A DNA stretch of 64,000 nucleotides from OCS116 sp051531935 (GCA_051531935.1 JAOPTR010000018.1:1-64000); one strand, 5' to 3'; shown: positions 53,331-62,421, counted from the first letter of the stretch. Notes: generated by a model not told the origin, from the sequence alone. Program-made: numbers and translations.

Positions 53331-54122
53331 CTAACCTGTGAGGTTGGCACCAAAGCTTTGAACCAAGCTACCAGTGATCAGGTTCCACCCATCGACAAGC
53401 ACAAAGAAAATGAGCTTAAATGGCAGTGAAATAACCACGGGCGGCAGCATCATCATACCCATTGACATGAGGATGGAAGCCACCACCATATCAATAACAA
53501 TAAATGGGATGAAAATGAGGAAGCCGATCTCGAATGCGCGCCTTAATTCGCTTATCATAAAAGCGGGGATAAGCGTTATGGTGGATACATCTTGTGGGTT
53601 TTCTGGGATTTCTTGTTTGGCTATGTCCAGAAACAGCTGCAAATCTTTATCGCGGACATTTGATAACATAAAATCTTTAAACGGGACAATGGCGACGTTA
53701 TAAGCCTCTTCTAGCTCCATTGTGCCTTCGGTTAAGGGTTTGATGCCTGTTTCGTATGCGGTGTTAAACACGGGCGCCATAATGAAAGCGGTGAGGAATA
53801 ATGACAGTGAAATGATAACGCTATTGGGTGGAGAATTTTGCACGCCCATTGCCGTGCGCAATAGCGATAGCACGATGACCACACGGGTGAATGAGGTTAT
53901 CATCACCAATATAGAAGGAGCAAGTGAAAGCACAGTGATGAGAGCGATGATTTGCAACGCTTGATCGGTGAGACCAAGGCCATCGGTGAATGAGATTGTT
54001 AGGTCTTCTGCAAAGGCTTGGTTGCTACTGAGCATAGCAAAAAACAATGCCAAAAATAATGGCATTGTTATAATTAGAAAACGCTTAAAGTGTTTTTTAA
54101 AGTGCTTTTTAAACTGCATCAT
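53331..54122 (-). CDS. fliP: Flagellar export protein FliP
   Basis: Core of the flagellar type III export gate, 263 residues. A basic N-terminus with repeated KKHFKK precedes a cleavable signal (FLIITMPLFLALFFAMLSSNQAFA), as in other FliP proteins. Family signatures LSLAPSILVMITSFTRVVIVLSLLRTAMG and FIPFIVIDMVVASILMSMGMMMLPP are exact in style. Two adjacent ATG codons lie 12 bases after the fliO stop. Works with FliQ, FliR and FlhB encoded further along the window. Confidence 0.96.
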   Translation of the reverse strand: MMQFKKHFKKHFKRFLIITMPLFLALFFAMLSSNQAFAEDLTISFTDGLGLTDQALQIIALITVLSLAPSILVMITSFTRVVIVLSLLRTAMGVQNSPPNSVIISLSLFLTAFIMAPVFNTAYETGIKPLTEGTMELEEAYNVAIVPFKDFMLSNVRDKDLQLFLDIAKQEIPENPQDVSTITLIPAFMISELRRAFEIGFLIFIPFIVIDMVVASILMSMGMMMLPPVVISLPFKLIFFVLVDGWNLITGSLVQSFGANLTG

Positions 54123-54134
54123 GGCGTTAAATAC

Positions 54135-54746
54135 TTAATCTTTAGCGGGATCGGCTAGTTTTTTGGCGTCTTGTAATTTGCTTTTAATAATCTTTAGGCC
54201 ATCATCTGAACCTAAGTCATCTTCGACCTGAGATTTTGTAGGAGTGGCGCTTTGTTTGGCCGGTTTTGGCGTTTTTGCAGGTGGAGAAGATTTGATGTTT
54301 GTTGTGAGAGCTGGCTCATTTGGTGCAGGTTCTGATGATATATTGCTAACATCTGGCTCTGGCTTATTGTCTTCTTGTATAAATTGGTCTGCGTTATTTG
54401 TGCCTAGTGTAATGCTACCGACTTGAGTTGCGGCATTGAAATCGGGCTGGTTATTTTGCAAGGCTTCAGGTGATACTGATTCAATGAGATGTGAGTGATT
54501 TTCACCCAATAATATAACATGACGCTTATTATCACGCGCTAGAATGATGATTTTGGTTTTTTGATCGACAGGCAGGACTTCTTGTATGAACAGGCTTGCG
54601 GATTTGCTATTGAAAATGTCGTTATGTTGAGCAGACACACTTGCTTTGGGCTGCATGATTTTCTTAAGAAGCATCACCACCACATATATGCCTAAGATTA
54701 GTATTGCTAGGACGCCAAAATATTTTACGTAGTCTAAAAGTTCCAT
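54135..54746 (-). CDS. fliO: Flagellar biosynthesis protein FliO
   Basis: Accessory membrane protein for FliP assembly, 203 residues. One N-terminal membrane segment (YFGVLAILILGIYVVVMLLKKIM) is followed by the FliO cytoplasmic domain (LFIQEVLPVDQKTKIIILARDNKRHVILLGENHSHLIES) and a Pro/Ala/Lys tail. The divergent intergenic region towards flgB carries a CtrA-type box 49 bp before the start codon. fliO-fliP form one operon. Confidence 0.9.
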   Translation of the reverse strand: MELLDYVKYFGVLAILILGIYVVVMLLKKIMQPKASVSAQHNDIFNSKSASLFIQEVLPVDQKTKIIILARDNKRHVILLGENHSHLIESVSPEALQNNQPDFNAATQVGSITLGTNNADQFIQEDNKPEPDVSNISSEPAPNEPALTTNIKSSPPAKTPKPAKQSATPTKSQVEDDLGSDDGLKIIKSKLQDAKKLADPAKD

Positions 54747-54794
54747 AATTTCCTCGAATTAAATCTACATCAATTACTATCTGATTCTAAAAGG

Positions 54795-54809
54795 TTAATC
54801 AAAAGTTAA
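54795..54809 (-). promoter_or_regulatory. CtrA-type box proximal to fliO
   Basis: TTAA-TCAAAAG-TTAA, exact TTAA-N7-TTAA, 49 bp upstream of the fliO start. Confidence 0.6.
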
Positions 54810-54874
54810 TCTGCTAGGCAATTATGGCCTAAATTAGGTAGTTTTACGGGTTTAAAATAAAGATTTGCAAATCA

Positions 54875-54891
54875 TTAATAAGATGTTAACC
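54875..54891 (+). promoter_or_regulatory. CtrA-type box proximal to flgB
   Basis: TTAA-TAAGATG-TTAACC, exact TTAA-N7-TTAACC, about 110 bp upstream of the flgB start and followed by ATAAG as at other TTAACCATAA sites in the window. Confidence 0.62.
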
Positions 54892-54997
54892 ATAAGTAGG
54901 GCAAAATCTACCTATCTAGATTCGCCTAGGTCTATTTTAATATTTAGCTGTGGCGGCATTTAATCTAGATGAAACAAATTAGAGGCAGGACTTTCGT

Positions 54998-55405
54998 TTG
55001 GTCGGAGATTTACAAATATTTACGCTGTTAAAGGCGCGCATGCAATGGCACCAAACACGCCAAAACGTGATTGCTGAAAACATTGCCCATGCAAATACGC
55101 CTGGTTACGAAGCGCGTGAGCTTTCGCAGCCAGACTTTAAGAGCATTTTGGCGCGTGAAAAAGGCAGTAACCTTAGTGCTGGATCGCTTAGGCAAACAAA
55201 TTCTGGCCATATGCAGGGTAAGCAAGAAAATTCTGACATTGGTTTTGCTGAAGAAGTATCTGATTGGGAAGTGACGCCATCGGGCAATAGTGTTGTGCTT
55301 GAAGAACAGATGATGAAATTGGCTGAAAACCAATTGGATTATCAAACGGTGACTTCTTTATACGGTAAATCAATTAGATTGATGAAAATGGCTGTTGGGA
55401 AATAG
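54998..55405 (+). CDS. flgB: Flagellar proximal rod protein FlgB, TTG start
   Basis: Proximal rod subunit of 135 residues. The conserved part begins at once: LQIFTLLKARMQWHQTRQNVIAENIAHANTPGYEARELSQPDF, and the C-terminus is LEEQMMKLAENQLDYQTVTSLYGKSIRLMKMAVGK. There is no ATG in frame near the start. TTG at 54998, eight bases after AGGA, gives the normal length and is the best choice. It opens flgB-flgC-fliE-fliQ-fliR-flhB behind a CtrA-type box. Confidence 0.93.
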   Translation: MVGDLQIFTLLKARMQWHQTRQNVIAENIAHANTPGYEARELSQPDFKSILAREKGSNLSAGSLRQTNSGHMQGKQENSDIGFAEEVSDWEVTPSGNSVVLEEQMMKLAENQLDYQTVTSLYGKSIRLMKMAVGK

Positions 55406-55415
55406 GAATTAAATT

Positions 55416-55826
55416 ATGAATATTATGAAATCTATTATGATTGCGGCAACTGGACTTAGAGCCCAAAGCAGCCGTATGCGGGTTATTTCTGAAAATATTG
55501 CAAATGCCCATTCGACAGGATCGGCCCCTGGAGCTGACCCTTATCGCCGTAAAATATCTACTTTTAAGCAAGAGTTCGATAATGAACTTAATGCCAATGT
55601 GGTTATGCCTGGCCGTATTTTGAATGACCCTAGCAAATTTGATTTGAAATATGACCCGAGCCATCCTGCAGCGGATGACCAAGGATATATTAAGTTAGCC
55701 AATGTGAATGAATTGATTGAAATGGCTGATATGCGTGAAGCCCAGAGAAGCTACGAAGCGAATTTGAACGTGATTACATCTAGCCGTAAAATGGTGAGTA
55801 AAACCATTGATATTTTAAACGCTTAA
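55416..55826 (+). CDS. flgC: Flagellar proximal rod protein FlgC
   Basis: Proximal rod subunit of 136 residues. Conserved N-terminal MKSIMIAATGLRAQSSRMRVISENIANAHSTGSAPGADPYRRK and C-terminal VNELIEMADMREAQRSYEANLNVITSSRKMVSKTIDIL. It starts 10 bp after flgB. The second ATG (MKSIM) is an alternative start. Confidence 0.96.
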   Translation: MNIMKSIMIAATGLRAQSSRMRVISENIANAHSTGSAPGADPYRRKISTFKQEFDNELNANVVMPGRILNDPSKFDLKYDPSHPAADDQGYIKLANVNELIEMADMREAQRSYEANLNVITSSRKMVSKTIDILNA

Positions 55827-55865
55827 TTTAGTTTATCTGCAATTTAGACAGTGAAGAGAATTGAT

Positions 55866-56192
55866 ATGGTTGCCACAAATATGCAAGTGAATAACGCTTA
55901 TATGAACGCTTTGAATAGTGTTTCTGGTGGCGATTCTAAGGCTTCTAAAGCATCTGAAATTGGAGGCGCTGGCGACAGCAATTTTGGTTCTATGCTTAGC
56001 GACACTGTGAATAAAGTTGTTGATACAGGACGTGATGCCGACAGTAAAATGACTGCGCAAGCCATTGGAAAAGTGGACGTTGTTGATGTAGTGACCGCTG
56101 TCGCGGAAACTGAAGTTGCTGTGCAGACACTTGTTTCTGTAAGAGATCGTGTAATTTCCGCGTATCAAGATATACTACGGATGCCGATTTGA
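55866..56192 (+). CDS. fliE: Flagellar hook-basal body protein FliE
   Basis: MS-ring/rod junction protein of about 108 residues. The C-terminal half SDTVNKVVDTGRDADSKMTAQAIGKVDVVDVVTAVAETEVAVQTLVSVRDRVISAYQDILRMPI is FliE-like when read in segments. ATG at 55866 is preferred, with AAGAG 9 bases before; a GTG at 55851 is possible. It lies between flgC and fliQ in the same operon. Confidence 0.93.
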   Translation: MVATNMQVNNAYMNALNSVSGGDSKASKASEIGGAGDSNFGSMLSDTVNKVVDTGRDADSKMTAQAIGKVDVVDVVTAVAETEVAVQTLVSVRDRVISAYQDILRMPI

Positions 56193-56249
56193 TTCTTTTT
56201 TGATTCGAATAAGTGATGGCATAATGCGGATTGTATGGATGGCTGAAAC

Positions 56250-56525
56250 ATGAATGGTTCAGAAATATTAGATTATGCGCGTGACGCAGTTTATGTAATG
56301 CTGATTATGGCTGGCCCCGTTATGATTGTGGCTTTATTAGTTGGTTTATTGATTGCATTATTCCAAGCTTTGACCCAAATTCAAGAAATGACATTGGTTT
56401 TTGTGCCTAAAATTGTGGCCATTTTCTTTGCACTTATTGTTATGTTGCCATTTATGGCCGCGACATTAAGTGGCTTTATGACCAGAACCATGGAAAATAT
56501 TATTGTGGTTGGTGGTGCTTTTTAA
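56250..56525 (+). CDS. fliQ: Flagellar export protein FliQ
   Basis: Export-gate subunit of 91 residues with two membrane segments. GPVMIVALLVGLLIALFQALTQIQEMTLVFVPKIVAIF is the family core. Its stop immediately precedes the fliR ATG with no gap, so translation is coupled. Confidence 0.95.
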   Translation: MNGSEILDYARDAVYVMLIMAGPVMIVALLVGLLIALFQALTQIQEMTLVFVPKIVAIFFALIVMLPFMAATLSGFMTRTMENIIVVGGAF

Positions 56526-57290
56526 ATGACACTCGATTTTTTACCCCAGTTGGCATTTGTTTATCTGCTGTTATTTGCGCGCATTGGCGCCATAATGATG
56601 CTGTTGCCTGGCTTTGGTGAAGCTTATGTTTCCACCCGAATAAGGTTGATATTTGCCTTATTACTGACCGCTGTTTTGTACCCATTACTGAATGCAAATT
56701 TTGCTTTGATACCTGCCACTTTAAACGGTGTTTTTATGCTGATGATGCAGGAATTATTGATTGGGTTATTTATTGGTGCCTCTATCAAATTGTTTATGAG
56801 CGCAATTGGCATGGCGGGTATGGTGGTTGCTATGCAGACTGGCTTGGGTTCGGCAATGAGTTTTGACCCTAACCAAGGTAGCCAAGCGCCATTCTTTTCG
56901 ACTTTGTTGAATTTAATGGCTGTGACGTTGATTTTTATTACTGACTTACATCATTTATTTTTTAAGGCGATGATTGATAGTTATGTGATGTTTCCGACAA
57001 ATTCTAGTGAAATTATACCCATTGGGGATTTTGCAAAAATGGCTGCTGAAAGCATAGCACGGAGTTATTATTTAGCGATGCAGATGTCGGCACCATTTAT
57101 ATTATATGGTGTGGTGTTTAACGTGGGGCTTGGCATTTTAGCCAAGCTTATGCCACAGATTCAAATTTATTTTGTGGCTATGCCTGCTAACATTGCCATG
57201 GGTTTTATTTTAATGATGATACTGGCAGGCAGCATGGTAATGTGGTTTTTAGACAGATTCGGGACGATGATGACGGAGTTTGTTTTATGA
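56526..57290 (+). CDS. fliR: Flagellar export protein FliR
   Basis: Export-gate subunit of 254 residues with six membrane segments. FARIGAIMMLLPGFGEAYVSTRIRLIFALLLTAVLYP and GLGSAMSFDPNQGSQAPFFSTLLNLMAVTLIF are diagnostic. It starts on the base after the fliQ stop and is followed 54 bp later by flhB. Confidence 0.95.
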   Translation: MTLDFLPQLAFVYLLLFARIGAIMMLLPGFGEAYVSTRIRLIFALLLTAVLYPLLNANFALIPATLNGVFMLMMQELLIGLFIGASIKLFMSAIGMAGMVVAMQTGLGSAMSFDPNQGSQAPFFSTLLNLMAVTLIFITDLHHLFFKAMIDSYVMFPTNSSEIIPIGDFAKMAAESIARSYYLAMQMSAPFILYGVVFNVGLGILAKLMPQIQIYFVAMPANIAMGFILMMILAGSMVMWFLDRFGTMMTEFVL

Positions 57291-57344
57291 CATTATCTAT
57301 ATGTAGCAATGAGTTTTTGGCTGATTTTCGAAGAGGAAAATTAA

Positions 57345-58409
57345 ATGGCTGAAGGTGATGACGGCGAAAAAACAGAAGAGCCGACACAAAAGAAATTAGA
57401 TGACGCTTTTAAAAAAGGTGACGTTGCCAAAAGCCAAGAAGTGAACTTATTTTTTGGTTTGATTGCTGCGACCTTAGCAGTTTCGGCTATGTCGACCAAT
57501 TTAAGCACTGATGTATTGCAACTGCTATACCGATTTATTGCATCGCCTCAAGATATTCTGGTAGATGAAGCAAGTATTTTATCTCTTACCAAACAGATAT
57601 TTATGGGTGCGGGCGCATTGATGTTTTTGCCCTTTTTGCTGTTTATGGTGGCGGGGGTGGCTGGTAATTTGGTGCAGCATAAACCGCTTATGACGACCGA
57701 AAAAATCAAACCTAAAATGAACAAGATTTCTTTATTAGCCGGGACAAAGCGTTTATTCTCGAGCCAATCGGTGATGAATTTTTTAAAGGGCTTGTTTAAG
57801 CTTGTGATTGTGACATCCTTAATTGTATGGGCAGTGTTACCTGACATTGAAATGTTGAATCAATTAGTGACAGTGGATTTGGCTGATTTACTATTTATCA
57901 TTTTGGAAATGGTGATTAAGATATTTATTGTGGCATTGGTTTCTATGGCGCCGATTGCTTTAGCTGACTATTTATTCCAAAAACAAACTTGGATGAAAAA
58001 GCAGCGCATGAGCATGAAAGAAATTAAAGATGAATATAAGCAGATGGAAGGTGATCCGCTTATTAAAGGTAAAATTAGGCAATTGCGGATGGAACGTGCG
58101 CGCGGACGGATGATGGCAGAAGTGCCAAATGCATCGGTTATCGTGACCAACCCGACCCATTATGCAGTGGCCTTGAAATATGAAGACGGCATGCAGGTGC
58201 CAATATGTGTGGCAAAAGGTATTGATGCTGTTGCCTTGCGCATTAGAGAAGTTGGGAAAGATAACGACGTGACGATTGTTGAAAACCCGCCACTGGCAAG
58301 GGCATTATATGCGAGTGTTGAACTTGAAGAAGAAGTACCTGCTGAACATTTTAAAGCGGTTGCGCAAGTGATTGGATATGTGATGCGTTTAAAGGGCAAG
58401 ATACAATAG
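57345..58409 (+). CDS. flhB: Flagellar export switch protein FlhB
   Basis: Export-gate subunit and substrate-specificity switch, 354 residues. The cytoplasmic start EKTEEPTQKKLDDAFKKGDVAKSQEV, four membrane segments and the autocleavage site NPTH in VIVTNPTHYAVALKY are all present; cleavage between Asn and Pro switches export from hook to filament proteins. Its stop TAG overlaps by one base a possible 20-residue frame. Ribosome site GAGGAAAATTAA. Confidence 0.96.
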   Translation: MAEGDDGEKTEEPTQKKLDDAFKKGDVAKSQEVNLFFGLIAATLAVSAMSTNLSTDVLQLLYRFIASPQDILVDEASILSLTKQIFMGAGALMFLPFLLFMVAGVAGNLVQHKPLMTTEKIKPKMNKISLLAGTKRLFSSQSVMNFLKGLFKLVIVTSLIVWAVLPDIEMLNQLVTVDLADLLFIILEMVIKIFIVALVSMAPIALADYLFQKQTWMKKQRMSMKEIKDEYKQMEGDPLIKGKIRQLRMERARGRMMAEVPNASVIVTNPTHYAVALKYEDGMQVPICVAKGIDAVALRIREVGKDNDVTIVENPPLARALYASVELEEEVPAEHFKAVAQVIGYVMRLKGKIQ

Positions 58410-58471
58410 TGATTGCCTATCTAAACAAATTGGAGCGTGCTTATGAAAGCGCGGCAGATTTGTTTAAATGA
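58409..58471 (+). CDS. Candidate 20-residue peptide coupled to flhB
   Basis: GTG at 58409 shares a base with the flhB stop (TAGTG) and opens a frame of 20 codons ending in TGA at 58469. The product, beginning MIAYLNKLERAYESAADLFK, would be an amphipathic helix. A 9-bp inverted repeat (TAAACAAAT/ATTTGTTTA) coincides with it, so an RNA-structure role is an alternative. No family known. Confidence 0.3.
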   Translation: MIAYLNKLERAYESAADLFK

Positions 58472-58504
58472 CGACTGAATGAATTAGAATTAACGGTGAA
58501 ATAT

Positions 58505-61093
58505 ATGAATAAAACAGACTTGGCAGATGCCAACATGCCTAATTATGAGCAGCTTATCGGCCGATCTATGAATTACAAGCGGCGTGGTTGGGGCTTTGTT
58601 ATTTTTGTACTTTTGTTGAGCGCAATTGCAGCAATTGCCATTGGGTTTTTTGAAGTTAAATTTAGCAATTTTGTGAATTTGTTTTTGACACTATTTGGTG
58701 TATTTGGCTTGGTTTGGTTTGTGCTTTATGTTTCTGGCTACGCTCGATTTGGCTTGGATGAAACACAAACGCTTAGTTTTGCGGGTGTTGCTGATGGCTT
58801 AAAGGATGCGATTGTTATCACCGCTAATGACGGCAGTGTTGTTTATTCAAACGATGCTTATGTGAAGTTGGCTTACCAAGGGAAGAATGACAAAAACAAT
58901 GGTATGAACCCGCCCGAAATTGCCTTTGCAGGCAATAACGAGATTAGTGATGAATTATATAAACTGGCAAATGCCGCTAAGAATGGGCAAGAATATTATG
59001 CCGAAATGCGGCTTAAAATGGCGGTTGCTGACGGAGATAGCCTGCTAAAATCGCAATGGGTTTCGGCACAGGTGACCAAGATTACATCGGGTAATTTTAA
59101 AGGTGGGGCTTTGTGGCAAATTCAGGACATATCGAACCGATCTGATCGTCAGGAAATGATGATTAATAAGTTAAAACAAACAATTGACTATTTGGATGAT
59201 GCGCCTGTTGGGTTTTTATCGAGCCGCCCGAATGGTGAAATTTTATTCATGAACGGTACTTTAACCCGTTGGTTGGGTGGCAAGAAAAATAATGAATTTG
59301 AACAGAATAAGCTTAAACATGTTGTTGGTGACAATGGGGCGATGGTCCTAAACCCGCAAAGTTTGAATTTTGAAAACAAAGATAATGTGAATATTGACCA
59401 AACATTACATGTTGATTTCATGAAATCTGATGGGCAGAGCTTTCCTGCAAAAATTTTGCATCGGGTGAAGGTGCAGCAAGGTGAATTGAACAAAATTAAT
59501 TCGTTTGTACTGCCTGAAGCAAATTTGAATGACAAATTGGCGGATGTAAATGCTGAAATGCTGTTTTCGCGATTTTTCAACTATGCGCCATTGGGTATGG
59601 CTGCTTTGGACAAGGATGGGGTGATTCTATCGGCGAACCCCGCCTTTATTAAATTGTTTGAAAAGCAGAAGGTTACCAATAATTCACTGATTGATTTGGT
59701 TTCTAAGGACAGCCAAGAGCCGATTAAAAAGGCTATTGGGCAAGCTATGGTAGGTGATGTTGAAGCTGTACCAATTGACTTTGCAAGTGGTGAAGAAGAA
59801 AAAAATAGTGGGCAGCTTTTCTTTAATCGCGTAAGGGCTGGCATTGGCAAAACAGATGGCGGTGCAGAAAATGTGCAGATGATTGCCTATCTATTTGACA
59901 CAACAACACAAAGAACACTTGAGGCACAATTTGCGCAAGGCCAAAAAATGCAAGCCATTGGGCAATTGGCTGGCGGCATTGCACATGATTTCAATAATGT
60001 TTTGACAGCAATTTTGGGTAATTGTGAATTGCTGCTTTCTAACATTAAATCATCTGATCCGACATTTGCTGATTTGATGGGAATTAAAAGTAATGCCAAC
60101 AGAGCTGCGAGCCTTGTGGGGCAATTATTGGCGTTCTCGCGTCGACAAACTTTGCGACCCTCACTTGTGACATTATCGGATTTATTATCTGAAATGCGTT
60201 TGTTATTTGACCAACTTAAAGGCAAAAATGTTAAAATTACCATGAAACATGGCCGTGAATTGGGATGGGTAAAAGTTGACCATAACCAACTTGAACAAGT
60301 GTTGATGAATTTGGTGGTGAATGCAGGACATGCAATGCCCAAGGGCGGCGAAGTGGTGATTAAAACCACGAATGTGAACGCACGAGAAATTAGAGACCTT
60401 GACCGCAAGGAAATGGAAATTCAAGATTATGTGCTGATTAGTGTGAAAGACACCGGCACGGGCATGCCGCCAGATGTGCAGCGGAAGATTTTTCTGCCGT
60501 TTTACACCACCAAAGAAATGGGTAAAGGCACTGGACTAGGGCTTTCTACCGCTTATGGCATTATTAAACAAACTGGCGGCTATATTTACGTTGAGAGTGA
60601 AGAAGGTGTTGGCACTGAATTTACGATTTATTTGCCGCGGCAATATCCTGATGAAGAAACTTTGAAGGAAATGCGTGAAACCAAACAGAAGACTAAAGAG
60701 AAGTTAAAAGACTTGTCTGGCAAGGGTACGATTTTACTGGTTGACGATGAAGAAGGTGTGCGGAGTTTTGCGGTGAGAGCCTTGCAAGCGCGTGGTTATG
60801 ACATGTTAGAAGCGGATGACGGCACGACTGGGCTTGAATTACTTGAATCTCATGAAGGAAAGATTGATTTGATTATTTCTGACGTGATGATGCCAGGCAT
60901 GGATGGGCCAACTATGTACAATAATTTGCCTGAAAAATATAAGCATGTGACCACTATATTTATGTCTGGCTATGCTGAGGAAGTCTATAGAGACCAGATT
61001 GCTGAAGATGCTAATATCGGGTTTTTATCTAAGCCTGTTGGCATTAAAAAATTAGCGGAAACAGTGAAATTGTATATAAGTGAAAATGATTAA
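58505..61093 (+). CDS. cckA: Hybrid histidine kinase CckA
   Basis: Cell-cycle hybrid kinase that, via ChpT, phosphorylates CtrA in Alphaproteobacteria. From the ATG at 58505, two membrane segments (about 28-75) precede PAS domains (about 85-200, 220-335 and 345-460). The HisKA phospho-acceptor is His494 in GQLAGGIAHDFNNVLTAIL. The ATPase has NQLEQVLMNLVVNAGHAMP and GKGTGLGLSTAYGI. The C-terminal receiver has Asp793 in LIISDVMMPGMDG. Order flhB-cckA-recA. ATG 58505 follows GGTGAA; the GTG at 58496 is less likely. It fits the CtrA boxes found across this window. Confidence 0.93.
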   Translation: MNKTDLADANMPNYEQLIGRSMNYKRRGWGFVIFVLLLSAIAAIAIGFFEVKFSNFVNLFLTLFGVFGLVWFVLYVSGYARFGLDETQTLSFAGVADGLKDAIVITANDGSVVYSNDAYVKLAYQGKNDKNNGMNPPEIAFAGNNEISDELYKLANAAKNGQEYYAEMRLKMAVADGDSLLKSQWVSAQVTKITSGNFKGGALWQIQDISNRSDRQEMMINKLKQTIDYLDDAPVGFLSSRPNGEILFMNGTLTRWLGGKKNNEFEQNKLKHVVGDNGAMVLNPQSLNFENKDNVNIDQTLHVDFMKSDGQSFPAKILHRVKVQQGELNKINSFVLPEANLNDKLADVNAEMLFSRFFNYAPLGMAALDKDGVILSANPAFIKLFEKQKVTNNSLIDLVSKDSQEPIKKAIGQAMVGDVEAVPIDFASGEEEKNSGQLFFNRVRAGIGKTDGGAENVQMIAYLFDTTTQRTLEAQFAQGQKMQAIGQLAGGIAHDFNNVLTAILGNCELLLSNIKSSDPTFADLMGIKSNANRAASLVGQLLAFSRRQTLRPSLVTLSDLLSEMRLLFDQLKGKNVKITMKHGRELGWVKVDHNQLEQVLMNLVVNAGHAMPKGGEVVIKTTNVNAREIRDLDRKEMEIQDYVLISVKDTGTGMPPDVQRKIFLPFYTTKEMGKGTGLGLSTAYGIIKQTGGYIYVESEEGVGTEFTIYLPRQYPDEETLKEMRETKQKTKEKLKDLSGKGTILLVDDEEGVRSFAVRALQARGYDMLEADDGTTGLELLESHEGKIDLIISDVMMPGMDGPTMYNNLPEKYKHVTTIFMSGYAEEVYRDQIAEDANIGFLSKPVGIKKLAETVKLYISEND

Positions 61094-61103
61094 ATTTTTC
61101 TGT

Positions 61104-61118
61104 GAACAAAATTAGAAC
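61104..61118 (-). promoter_or_regulatory. LexA operator (alphaproteobacterial SOS box)
   Basis: GAAC-AAAATTA-GAAC, which is GTTC-N7-GTTC on the minus strand, the known alphaproteobacterial LexA pattern, 111 bp before recA. Confidence 0.75.
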
Positions 61119-61158
61119 ATTTACTGTATTCTATATGTTTTCAACTAGTTACAGTAAC

Positions 61159-61187
61159 TTGACATTGTGGAACAAAAAGAGTACATT
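61159..61187 (+). promoter_or_regulatory. recA: recA promoter with overlapping second LexA-like half-sites
   Basis: -35 TTGACA (61159-61164), a 17-bp spacer and -10 TACATT (61182-61187). GAAC-AAAAAGA-GTAC (61170-61184), one base from the LexA pattern, lies inside the spacer and would block polymerase when occupied. Confidence 0.7.
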
Positions 61188-61228
61188 TGGTTTAAATATT
61201 TTCTAGAACATTCGGGTAAGGGAAAAAA

Positions 61229-62278
61229 ATGGATAAACATAAAGCATTGTCAGCAGCCTTAGGGCAAATTGAAAAAAACTTTGGCAAAGGTTCAATTATG
61301 AAGCTTGGCAAAGATAAGCAAGTGGTTGAAATTGAATCAATATCTACTGGATCTATTGGTTTAGATATTGCTCTCGGAATTGGTGGTTTGCCAAAGGGTA
61401 GGGTTGTTGAAATTTATGGCCCAGAATCATCTGGTAAAACGACTTTGACTTTACATCTTATTGCCGAAGCGCAAAAAACTGGTGGCGTGTGTGCCTTTAT
61501 TGATGCTGAGCATGCACTTGACCCTATATATGCTAAAAAACTTGGTGTTGATTTAGATGAATTGTTAATTGCGCAACCTGATAATGGTGAGCAAGCCTTG
61601 GAAATTACCGATACATTGGTTCGTTCTGGCGGTGTTGATGTTTTGGTTATTGATAGTGTGGCAGCTTTGACTCCAAAGGCTGAACTTGAAGGTGATATGG
61701 GTGATAGTTTACCTGGTCTGCAAGCTCGTCTTATGAGCCAAGCTTTACGTAAACTTACAGGTAGTATTGCAAAATCGAACACTATGGTTGTGTTTATTAA
61801 CCAGTTGCGTATGAAAATTGGCGTGATGTATGGTAACCCAGAAACCACAACTGGTGGTAATGCGCTTAAGTTTTATGCATCTGTGCGGTTGGACATTCGT
61901 AAAGGCGCTGCGATTAAGAATAAAGATGAAATTGTTGGTAACTTGACTAAAGTTAAAGTGGTTAAAAATAAAGTTGCACCACCGTTTAAACTTGTTGAAT
62001 TTGATATTATGTATGGCAAGGGTATTTCTAAAATTGGTGAACTTGTTGATATGGGTGTGAATGAAGGCGTTGTTGAAAAATCTGGTTCTTGGTATTCTTA
62101 CGACAGCCAACGCATTGGACAGGGGCGTGAGAATGCGAAGAAATTCTTAGCCGATAATCCTGAAATTGCCGATAAAATTGAAAAACTTATTAAGGATAAA
62201 GCTGGTTTGAATGGACCTGTTGAAGCTGACAAGAAGAAGAAAGACAGCGGCAATGTAGAGAAATTAAACGCTGGCTGA
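61229..62278 (+). CDS. recA: Recombinase RecA
   Basis: Strand-exchange and SOS-activating ATPase, 349 residues. Walker A GPESSGKTT, Walker B region LVIDSVAALTPKAELEGDMGD, loop L1 and the QLRMKIGVMYGNPETTTGGNALKFYASVRLDIR core are complete. The C-terminal tail is basic (VEADKKKKDSGNVEKLNAG) rather than acidic as in E. coli. Preceded by a recognisable promoter with LexA operators and followed by its own terminator. Confidence 0.98.
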   Translation: MDKHKALSAALGQIEKNFGKGSIMKLGKDKQVVEIESISTGSIGLDIALGIGGLPKGRVVEIYGPESSGKTTLTLHLIAEAQKTGGVCAFIDAEHALDPIYAKKLGVDLDELLIAQPDNGEQALEITDTLVRSGGVDVLVIDSVAALTPKAELEGDMGDSLPGLQARLMSQALRKLTGSIAKSNTMVVFINQLRMKIGVMYGNPETTTGGNALKFYASVRLDIRKGAAIKNKDEIVGNLTKVKVVKNKVAPPFKLVEFDIMYGKGISKIGELVDMGVNEGVVEKSGSWYSYDSQRIGQGRENAKKFLADNPEIADKIEKLIKDKAGLNGPVEADKKKKDSGNVEKLNAG

Positions 62279-62304
62279 TTATTTGCTGAATAGTGATTGT
62301 AAGG

Positions 62305-62330
62305 AAAGGAGATGGAAACATCTCCTTTTT
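62305..62330 (+). terminator. recA terminator
   Basis: Perfect 10-bp stem AAAGGAGATG/CATCTCCTTT (62305-62314 and 62319-62328) with a GAAA tetraloop, followed by T residues. Confidence 0.95.
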
Positions 62331-62421
62331 GCGTTTTGAAGATTGAAATCCTTGATTTTACTGGCTATAAACAAGATAAAAGTGAATTGTTAATTGGCCA
62401 AATGGCAGTGTGAGTGAATAT

